From: Bacteroidota bacterium
GTDB taxonomy: Bacteria; Bacteroidota; Bacteroidia; Flavobacteriales; Flavobacteriaceae
Assembly (NCBI GenBank): GCA_023457535.1
Contig: JAEWLN010000196.1
Coordinates: forward strand, 1 to 13,013
DNA: 13,013 bases
Direction of reading: 5' to 3'
Below the pieces are notes generated by a model that saw only the letters and a program-made list of their open reading frames with translations, was not told the DNA's origin and searched no databases. A program made the translations under genes and the position numbers. How positions within the stretch are numbered: position 1 is the first letter of the stretch; each line of letters begins with the position of its first letter. This document shows, one piece after another, positions 8,816-13,013 of this stretch.

Positions 8816-8840
8816 AAACCGGATCGAGTCCGGTTTTTTT
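8816..8840. terminator. Bidirectional rho-independent terminator
   Basis: A perfect 8-bp stem, AAACCGGA (8816-8823) and TCCGGTTT (8829-8836), with loop TCGAG, is followed by a T run to 8840 on the plus strand. On the minus strand the stem is followed by TTTCTTTTT. It sits between the convergent HNH-like gene (+, ending 8671) and the 45-residue gene (-, ending 8846), so it can end both transcripts. The 144 bases between 8672 and 8815 hold nothing else I can name. Confidence 0.85.
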
Positions 8841-8845
8841 GTTTT

Positions 8846-8983
8846 TCAAAAAGCAGCGTCGGGATAGAAATTATAAGCGTCTATTTCGTTCTCTTCTTCG
8901 ACCGGAATGGTATCATAGTCGATTTCTTCGCCGCGCTCGTTTTCGAATTGGTCGTAGTTGTAGTCGTAGTCTGTAGGTATCAT
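8846..8983 (-). CDS. Small highly acidic, tyrosine-rich hypothetical protein (45 aa)
   Basis: This is a short minus-strand frame from ATG at 8983 to TGA at 8848-8846. The protein starts MIPTDYDYNYDQFENERGEE and continues with IDYDTIPVEEENEIDAYNFY before PDAAF. It has about 17 Asp/Glu against a single Arg and no Lys, plus 6 Tyr. Such a strong bias is not expected from a random frame. The leader is A-rich (GACAAAAGCACAAAACT), and minus-strand TAGTTTTA about 30 bases upstream resembles the -7 motif with one mismatch. A bidirectional terminator lies six bases past the stop. There is no signal peptide or membrane segment, so it is cytoplasmic. I do not recognise a family. It could be a DNA-mimic or adaptor peptide, but that is a guess from charge alone. 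Confidence 0.6.
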   Translation of the reverse strand: MIPTDYDYNYDQFENERGEEIDYDTIPVEEENEIDAYNFYPDAAF

Positions 8984-9132
8984 AGTTTTGTGCTTTTGTC
9001 AGTGTGGTAAAACTACGACAGGTTGGCGTGCAGTAATTTATGGAATTTTCTTTTAGAGTTTCAGAATTTAAACCTTAGAAATTATAAAAGGTATCCTGCC
9101 AATGGTGTAAAACTTTTCTTTCACCGATGCCC

Positions 9133-9140
9133 GATCTTTG
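9133..9140 (+). promoter_or_regulatory. Putative -7 promoter element for the secreted Pro/His/Lys-rich gene
   Basis: GATCTTTG matches TAnnTTTG except at its first base and is followed by TAGTATTAAC, a layout common before flavobacterial genes. T-rich sequence at about 9113-9121 could serve as the -33 region. The leader to the ATG at 9166 would be roughly 20 bases. The 9011-9132 stretch otherwise shows no gene. Confidence 0.5.
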
Positions 9141-9165
9141 TAGTATTAACGCAAAATTCAAAGCC

Positions 9166-9411
9166 ATGAAAAAGTTGCTATTGACCCTGTCGGTCCTGCT
9201 CGGATGGAGTGCCAACGCACAGGTCTTCGTTGTGCCGGATCCGCCGCCGCCGCCGCCGCGTGTGATTGTTGTTTCTGACCCGCCGGCTAAGAAAGTACAT
9301 GTAAAGAAACATAAGAAGCACAAACATCCGCACGCACACAGAAGCGTCCGGAAAAAAGTGGTCGCTCACCCACCCCACCGTGCAAAACCGGTAATTGTGG
9401 TTAAAAAATAA
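9166..9411 (+). CDS. Small secreted Pro/His/Lys-rich protein
   Basis: The 81-residue protein starts with a clean signal peptide, MKKLLLTLSVLLGWSANAQ, with likely cleavage after ANA (residue 18), leaving Gln at the mature N-terminus as is common in Bacteroidota. The mature part has two related blocks, VVPDPPPPPPRV and VVSDPPAKKV, then a basic stretch rich in Lys and His (HVKKHKKHKHPHAHRS), and ends with KPVIVVKK. The six prolines are all CCG codons. The frame extends upstream to 9127, but the signal peptide fixes the start at 9166. The high His content could bind metal, and the basic charge could bind an anionic surface polymer. Both are guesses. It has its own promoter-like element and its own terminator, so it is monocistronic. 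No family recognised. Confidence 0.8.
   Translation: MKKLLLTLSVLLGWSANAQVFVVPDPPPPPPRVIVVSDPPAKKVHVKKHKKHKHPHAHRSVRKKVVAHPPHRAKPVIVVKK
9241..9258 (+). repeat. (CCG)6 trinucleotide repeat within the secreted protein gene
   Basis: Six identical CCG codons in a row encode Pro six times. Slippage here would change the proline count without breaking the frame. Confidence 0.9.
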
Positions 9412-9413
9412 AG

Positions 9414-9434
9414 AATCCCTTCGGGGATTTTTTT
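9414..9434 (+). terminator. Rho-independent terminator of the secreted protein gene
   Basis: The stem AATCCC (9414-9419) and GGGATT (9424-9429) closes a stable TTCG tetraloop and is followed by Ts to 9434. It begins two bases after the stop codon. Confidence 0.9.
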
Positions 9435-9438
9435 ATAT

Positions 9439-9463
9439 AAAAAAGCCACCGGAACCGATGGCT
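9439..9463 (-). terminator. Rho-independent terminator of the minus-strand lipoprotein gene
   Basis: On the minus strand, AGCCATCG and CGGTGGCT pair (8 bp with one G-U) around a GTTC loop, followed by six Ts. It lies 21 bases past the lipoprotein stop and directly faces the plus-strand terminator at 9414-9434. Confidence 0.88.
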
Positions 9464-9484
9464 AAAGGAGTTTTCAAAGATTTC

Positions 9485-9850
9485 TTACTTGATGGGTGGT
9501 CCGGTTGGCTTTGGCGTTGCGTCGTTTCGCGTGTATTGATCGCCATCGTGGTTTTCGGCATCGGTGCCGTCCGGGGCGCCGTAACCGGATTTATCGGCTG
9601 CAGAATTGGCATTTCCGGAACCATTTGCAGCGCGCCTACCAGGGGTTGCGTCTGAACTTTTCGCGCCTGTGACCCGTGCGGCATCGGAGGTATTTGAACC
9701 GTTGATGGTGTCAGGATCGCTGGCCACAACAGTGGTATCGGTGTAATGGGTCTGGACCGTCGCATCGGACGCCGTTTTCTTATTGCAACTTTCACATGCC
9801 GTCATGAGCGCGCAGCTGGCGAGTATCGGAATAAAATAGATTGTTCTCAT
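9485..9850 (-). CDS. Small putative lipoprotein, low-complexity hydrophilic
   Basis: The 121-residue protein has a lipoprotein signal, MRTIYFIPILASCALMTAC, with Cys19 as the likely lipidated residue (lipobox MTAC; Leu15 is one place early, so the match is fair). The rest is hydrophilic and rich in Asp, Thr, Ser, Ala, Gly and Asn, with no predicted fold, and resembles other disordered Bacteroidota lipoproteins. The frame extends far upstream to 10057, but that part overlaps the neighbouring gene and has no signal, so I take the ATG at 9850. It starts ten bases after the stop of the 140-residue gene, so it is probably co-transcribed with it. It is likely anchored in the inner or outer membrane. 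No family recognised. Confidence 0.75.
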   Translation of the reverse strand: MRTIYFIPILASCALMTACESCNKKTASDATVQTHYTDTTVVASDPDTINGSNTSDAARVTGAKSSDATPGRRAANGSGNANSAADKSGYGAPDGTDAENHDGDQYTRNDATPKPTGPPIK

Positions 9851-9860
9851 GATTGAAAGT

Positions 9861-10283
9861 TTAGTTGAACATGACCATCGATTGGATTTCCTGGCTATTG
9901 AATACGAATAAATCGGCGTCCGGATTGAGCTCCCAATGGATCGGCTCTTCCGTCCAGTAATGGATCCGAAACATCTTGTAACCTTCAGGAAACGGGCGCG
10001 CCATATTGTACAACACGGATTCCTCGGGCGGCAGGTTGGTCCAGCGTCGTTTTTCAAGCGGCGAAAGCTCCCAACCTTCGATCAGGTGCAGATTGTGCGA
10101 CTTGGCATACTCAAAGACCACTTGTGTATCGTTGTGTGCCGGATAAAAAAACGTCATGTAATTGTCCTGCACCAGATTGTGCGTGGCCGGACTTACAATG
10201 GAATTGTGGACGCTTAAATCGAATTCCTTCGAAATCTCTGTATAAGCGCCGTTTTCGAACAGGAGTAAACTGTGGACGGTCAT
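9861..10283 (-). CDS. Hypothetical protein (140 aa)
   Basis: I do not recognise this protein. It starts MTVHSLLLFENGAYTEISKE and has no signal peptide or membrane segment. It is rich in aromatic residues, with a Trp/Tyr-rich C-terminal half (FRIHYWTEEPIHWEL near 105-120). The mixed pattern suggests a compact alpha/beta fold in the cytoplasm. Its stop is ten bases before the lipoprotein ATG, so the two form an operon. Upstream, minus-strand CAACTTTG (10327-10320) is a partial -7 motif, and two 14-bp direct repeats lie just behind it, which may be an activator site. Confidence 0.72.
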   Translation of the reverse strand: MTVHSLLLFENGAYTEISKEFDLSVHNSIVSPATHNLVQDNYMTFFYPAHNDTQVVFEYAKSHNLHLIEGWELSPLEKRRWTNLPPEESVLYNMARPFPEGYKMFRIHYWTEEPIHWELNPDADLFVFNSQEIQSMVMFN

Positions 10284-10345
10284 GGCTTATCGGATTTAAA
10301 TGGGCCATCAGGCTTGATACAAAGTTGGCTTTTAAATCGCGATGC

Positions 10346-10380
10346 CGCGTTATAGGATTCGCTTTGCGCGTTACAGGATT
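10346..10380. repeat. Pair of 14-bp direct repeats spaced 21 bp, possible operator
   Basis: CGCGTTATAGGATT (10346-10359) and CGCGTTACAGGATT (10367-10380) differ at one base and are offset by 21 bp, two turns of DNA, which puts them on the same face. They lie about 65-95 bases upstream of the 140-residue gene, just behind its partial -7 motif. A palindrome ATTTGCAAAT (10378-10387) adjoins the second copy. Confidence 0.7.
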
Positions 10381-10406
10381 TGCAAATGGAAATCCGTGCA
10401 ACGGTT

Positions 10407-10742
10407 TTAGTGGGTGTGGGAACCGTGACTTCCAAAAACTTCGATCACGTCTTGTATGGCGCTTTCGATTTTTCCGTTGTGATAGCGTATGCGAAATTCG
10501 CGATACGTTCGCGCCGCGTCGCCGGTAAGGTTCATTTTAAAGTGCTTGACCGTGTGTTGTGCAGGTTTTGAACCGGGAACGACGATAATTTCCGTAATCA
10601 GCAATCCGGGATTTGCCGGTTGGGTGGTGCGGACGAGCTTTATGCGGTCGTCCGGACGCTGGGTTTCAAATGAACCGCGAATGTAGAGCGTGTTGGGTAC
10701 CTCCTTTAAATTCAGGTAGGCGTTGGCGACAATGGCTTTCAT
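10407..10742 (-). CDS. Hypothetical protein (111 aa)
   Basis: I do not recognise this protein. It begins MKAIVANAYLNLKEVPNTLY and shows alternating hydrophobic residues (LLITEIIVVPG near 47-57) that suggest a small beta-rich cytoplasmic fold. It ends in a short His-containing tail (GSHGSHTH). There is no signal peptide or membrane segment. A near-ideal promoter precedes it: minus-strand TAAATTTG (10794-10787) with TTTT 18 bases further upstream, then a leader holding a GC-rich hairpin. It is followed after 123 bases by the 140-residue gene on the same strand, so it may be a separate unit or the first gene of a loose three-gene operon. Confidence 0.7.
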   Translation of the reverse strand: MKAIVANAYLNLKEVPNTLYIRGSFETQRPDDRIKLVRTTQPANPGLLITEIIVVPGSKPAQHTVKHFKMNLTGDAARTYREFRIRYHNGKIESAIQDVIEVFGSHGSHTH

Positions 10743-10748
10743 GTGGTA

Positions 10749-10794
10749 TAAATTTGTGCCGCGTGGCGGGCGCGGCGGTTAGACTACAAATTTA
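10749..10794. promoter_or_regulatory. Promoter and nested inverted repeat upstream of the 111-aa gene
   Basis: Outer arms TAAATTTGT (10749-10757) and ACAAATTTA (10786-10794) are perfect inverted copies. Inside them GCCGCG (10758-10763) and CGCGGC (10771-10776) form a second perfect pair around a 7-base loop. The right outer arm read on the minus strand is the exact -7 motif TAAATTTG for the gene starting at 10742. The left arm is the same motif facing the other way. The inner pair would form a GC hairpin in the leader RNA just before the start codon. Confidence 0.65.
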
Positions 10795-10881
10795 CGCGAT
10801 TCCTGCACATCGAAAATGGGGAAATCCCTAAAAGGCGTCTGGTTTTTACTATAATGCATTGAAAATATTGGTATTAGGTTG

Positions 10882-10908
10882 GTTTTGTAACAAAACTTCT
10901 TACATTCG
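10882..10908 (+). promoter_or_regulatory. Putative promoter with internal palindrome for the secreted/7TM/kinase cluster
   Basis: TACATTCG (10901-10908) matches TAnnTTTG with one mismatch, and TTGG (10879-10882) lies 18 bases upstream as a possible -33. The spacer holds a perfect inverted repeat GTTTTG-TAA-CAAAAC (10882-10896), well placed for a repressor. Transcription would start near 10915, giving a leader of about 100 bases. Confidence 0.42.
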
Positions 10909-10942
10909 TATGCAAAAGTTCGGGGATAAAACACTGTTTACG

Positions 10943-10958
10943 ATAGGGAATTCCCTAT
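10943..10958. repeat. 16-bp perfect palindrome in the leader of the 11016 gene
   Basis: ATAGGGAATTCCCTAT is perfectly self-complementary, with C10941 and G10960 able to extend it past one wobble. With no loop it is more likely a dimeric protein-binding site on DNA than an RNA hairpin. The region 10795-11015 has no gene that I trust. Confidence 0.55.
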
Positions 10959-11015
10959 TGCCTTCTATTGTGCATTTTGGATATTTGACCATTATCAACC
11001 CTAAAATTTTTTCTG

Positions 11016-11795
11016 ATGAGAAATGTACTAATCCTTATGGCGGTGTTTACCGCGACGGAAAGCATCGGACAACCAAAGCAACAAGCAGTTGACGATAGTG
11101 TGATCAAGGCGCGCCAGTCCAATTACCTGCGCACCGGCCCGTACGCTAAAAGCAAGGCGGCGCAGCCCGATGAAATTGCTACGGTGGTGGTAAAAAAGCC
11201 CAATTCGCCGTGGCTTTCCGAAGACATTCCGTTAACGTCGCTCAAAAATGAAGACCTTGTTTACGCAGAGGTGGATGATTTGTACTTTGTCGACCTGGCA
11301 AGGATTACAAACGACGGATCGAACGTCAAAAAATCCAAATGGCTCCAAGCCAACAGAGCGCACATCGATCTTGCCGCAACGCGCGAATATACGGTAGATG
11401 CCCATCGGATCTTTCACCCTGAGGACATCACAGGAATTTACCCTTCACCAAAAGGGCCGCCGGCCACCAAATGGCTCAAGTCTACTACCCTCGCCGATAT
11501 CATCACGGCCATCGACGGTCAGGACATCGGGACTTATGCCAACGACGCATACCATACTTATGTAGAATTCAGCGTTGATGCTTCCGGACAGTTGAAGGCA
11601 AAGAAATTCAGCACCTTTGATGGCGGCGCGTTATTGTTCTCTGTCCAGATGCTCAAAGGACTCGAGCAAGTGCATAATCTCAGCGGAACAAGCGCGATCC
11701 AGATCGGCGAAGCGATCTACAGAGGACATAGCTTCCCGTTCATCTATCTCGAGGCGGCCAAACGCTTCTACAACTATTCCAACGAACCGAGGTAA
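11016..11795 (+). CDS. Secreted hypothetical protein (259 aa)
   Basis: It starts with a signal peptide, MRNVLILMAVFTATESIGQ, likely cleaved after SIG (residue 18) to leave Gln, so it is exported to the periplasm or beyond. The mature part is soluble, with no further membrane segment and no Cys. I do not recognise the family. The C-terminal third has an alternating strand (YVEFSVDASGQLKAKKF, about 187-203), then a helix and a late strand (HSFPFIYLEA). This faintly recalls the TonB C-terminal fold, but the match is too weak to call. The stop is 13 bases before the ATG of the membrane protein, so it is the first gene of a tight cluster with that protein and a histidine kinase. It may be the periplasmic sensing part of that cluster. 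That role is inferred from position only. Confidence 0.75.
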   Translation: MRNVLILMAVFTATESIGQPKQQAVDDSVIKARQSNYLRTGPYAKSKAAQPDEIATVVVKKPNSPWLSEDIPLTSLKNEDLVYAEVDDLYFVDLARITNDGSNVKKSKWLQANRAHIDLAATREYTVDAHRIFHPEDITGIYPSPKGPPATKWLKSTTLADIITAIDGQDIGTYANDAYHTYVEFSVDASGQLKAKKFSTFDGGALLFSVQMLKGLEQVHNLSGTSAIQIGEAIYRGHSFPFIYLEAAKRFYNYSNEPR

Positions 11796-11808
11796 CACCA
11801 GATCTGCC

Positions 11809-12456
11809 ATGCTTAACTTAGTCAATCCGATCAAACTGCTGGTGCTGGCCACGTTCGTCCACGCACTGTTGCGGTTGCGCTGGTCCGAACCCAAACACCG
11901 GTACCTGCTGGCCATTCTCCTGGTTTGCCTGATCACGGAAATTCTGACCTCATGGTTGTTCGTGTCCGGTTTGCCCAATGGATTTGTGCTGAGCATCAGC
12001 ATTTCCATCCACAATGCGCTATGGCTGTTGCTGTTGCGCAGAACGGTCGCGCGCAGCACGATGGTTTGGATAGGATTTGCGATGTTTATGGGGGTGGCGT
12101 CGGCCAAATTGCTGTCCGTGGACCTGACATCGGGTTTTTGCTATTATATCTTTGTCGTTGGCGCGCTTATTTACACCTTAGTGTTCCTGGCCGAGAGCTT
12201 TTCGCAGCTCAAAGCAGAAAACATGAATTATTTTTTGTCCAACGACTATCTGCTCGTCTTTGCACCCGTACTTTTCTTTGTAAGCCTGAGCCTGCTGTTT
12301 GGATTTGACAGCGCTGACATTACCTCCTACCGGCTGGCAGGCAACATTACGCTTTATGGATTTGTGATTTACTTCGTGAACATCGTGTACTATACGTTGA
12401 TTAACATTTATATTTACCGCGAAACACCCCATCGGTCATGCATCACATCGCAATAG
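11809..12456 (+). CDS. Integral membrane protein with about seven transmembrane segments
   Basis: The 215-residue protein, starting MLNLVNPIKLLVLATFVHAL, is mostly hydrophobic. Likely membrane segments are about 4-22, 31-53, 57-77, 84-103, 109-130, 146-165 and 177-202, with short loops. A longer frame opens at 11617 inside the previous gene, but that part is a polar, unrelated translation, so the start at 11809 is preferred. Its last 19 bases overlap the start of the histidine kinase gene, which implies translational coupling. Membrane proteins of this shape often sit directly before short HisKA_3 kinases in Bacteroidota, where they probably sense or hold the kinase. I cannot name a specific family. 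Confidence 0.8.
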   Translation: MLNLVNPIKLLVLATFVHALLRLRWSEPKHRYLLAILLVCLITEILTSWLFVSGLPNGFVLSISISIHNALWLLLLRRTVARSTMVWIGFAMFMGVASAKLLSVDLTSGFCYYIFVVGALIYTLVFLAESFSQLKAENMNYFLSNDYLLVFAPVLFFVSLSLLFGFDSADITSYRLAGNITLYGFVIYFVNIVYYTLINIYIYRETPHRSCITSQ

Positions 12457-13013
12457 GAATCGTTATCGCCATGATTTTCGTATCGATCGTCGCCTCGTTC
12501 TGTGTCGTGCTGATCCGCCTATATTTTTCGCGCATTAAATCTTACACCGCGCAACTGTACCAAAAGGACCTCGATCATCAAAAATCGCTCAATACCGCCA
12601 TTATGGAAACGCAGGAACAAGTACTGCACAATATCTCGCAGGATTTGCATGACGATGCAGGGCAACAGCTTACCTACATCAACTTCCAGCTCGAGAACCT
12701 CAAACTGGATTCAGCACACATGAGTGGCGCATTGGAACCGGTGTCCGAATCCGTACGCCAATTGTCCGATACCGTACGCGGCATCAGCCATGCGCTCAAC
12801 AACCAATTGCTCACCCAGCAGGATCTGGTGCGGGCCATTGAGACCGAGATGCTCCGATTGCAAAAAAATGCGCGGATCCATTTTGTATTTTCAGTCGATG
12901 GCAAGCCGGAAGACCCGTTTTCAGTGGACGAAAAAGTGGTGATCTACCGCATTTTCCAGGAAGCGGTCAACAACATTTTAAAGCACGCTTCTGCCACGCG
13001 CGTGGATGTACAC
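12438..13013 (+). CDS. HisKA_3-type (NarL/LuxR-partner) sensor histidine kinase, partial at right edge
   Basis: 192 codons are visible and the frame is still open at the edge. The protein has one N-terminal membrane segment (about 4-29) with almost nothing outside the cell, a coiled linker (about 35-60), and a dimerisation/phosphoacceptor domain with His71 in ISQDLHDDAGQQL, the HisKA_3 pattern. The N box of the ATPase domain appears as IFQEAVNNILKHASATRVDV just before the edge. The G boxes should lie within the next 60-80 residues. The kinase has no sensor domain of its own, so the signal must come from partners, most likely the overlapping membrane protein and perhaps the secreted protein before it. 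Such kinases usually phosphorylate a LuxR/NarL-type response regulator, often the next gene, which is outside the window. Confidence 0.92.
   Translation, partial: MHHIAIGIVIAMIFVSIVASFCVVLIRLYFSRIKSYTAQLYQKDLDHQKSLNTAIMETQEQVLHNISQDLHDDAGQQLTYINFQLENLKLDSAHMSGALEPVSESVRQLSDTVRGISHALNNQLLTQQDLVRAIETEMLRLQKNARIHFVFSVDGKPEDPFSVDEKVVIYRIFQEAVNNILKHASATRVDVH

Noticed and set aside
8672..8830. A tRNA-like look: GGATCGAGTCCGG resembles a T arm and GGCACCA at 8804-8810 resembles a tRNA 3' end
   Set aside because: The parts are in the wrong order, no matching acceptor, D or anticodon arms can be found, and the T-arm-like stretch is the stem-loop of a terminator.
8743..8976. Plus-strand open frame of 77 codons
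   Set aside because: It runs through the terminator and is antisense to the acidic microprotein. Its translation is low-quality and Arg-rich.
9433..9795. Minus-strand 120-codon frame overlapping the lipoprotein gene
   Set aside because: It runs through the terminator at 9439-9463. The alternative frame has a lipoprotein signal peptide and a sensible stop before the terminator.
10859..11092. Plus-strand open frame of 77 codons before the secreted protein
   Set aside because: It crosses the promoter, both palindromes and the start of the signal-peptide gene in another frame, and shows no protein features.
1..13013. Search for CRISPR arrays, insertion sequence ends, integrase genes and rRNA genes
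   Set aside because: No regularly spaced repeats, transposase or integrase motifs, or rRNA signatures were seen on reading both strands.

Overview
The window looks like a chromosomal segment of a Bacteroidota bacterium. The evidence is matches to the Bacteroidota sigma factor -7 motif TAnnTTTG before several genes, start codons with A-rich leaders instead of clear Shine-Dalgarno sites, signal peptides ending in Gln after cleavage, and kinase architectures common in that phylum. Base composition looks roughly balanced by eye. Genus cannot be set from this window.

Layout. (1) 1-4214, minus strand: a single-receiver response regulator followed with no gap by a very large hybrid sensor histidine kinase, which runs off the left edge. 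The visible part has PAS-like, GAF, HisKA, HATPase, receiver, three PAS domains and a second HisKA. The two genes look like one phosphorelay unit. (2) 4455-7904, plus strand: ku and ligD, three bases apart, the two-gene bacterial non-homologous end-joining system. LigD has all three domains in the order phosphoesterase, ligase, polymerase. (3) 8105-8671, plus: a free-standing NUMOD4/HNH-like protein with a C-terminal helix-turn-helix. Its upstream region has four GGTAAA-type hexamers. (4) 8846-8983, minus: a very acidic 45-residue ORF behind a bidirectional terminator shared with the HNH gene. (5) 9166-9411, plus: a small secreted Pro/His/Lys-rich protein, separated by two back-to-back terminators from (6) 9485-10742, minus: a lipoprotein and two cytoplasmic proteins that I do not recognise. 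(7) 11016-13013, plus: a tight cluster of a secreted protein, a seven-segment membrane protein and a HisKA_3-type histidine kinase, cut by the right edge.

How they fit together. Ku bridges broken DNA ends, and LigD trims, fills and seals them. The two signalling units at the ends are independent of that repair system as far as the sequence shows. No mobile element, CRISPR array, tRNA or rRNA gene was seen. The least explained parts are the HNH-like gene with its repeated hexamers, the hidden acidic microprotein, the trio of orphan minus-strand genes with a 21-bp-spaced direct repeat, and the secreted/7TM/kinase cluster.
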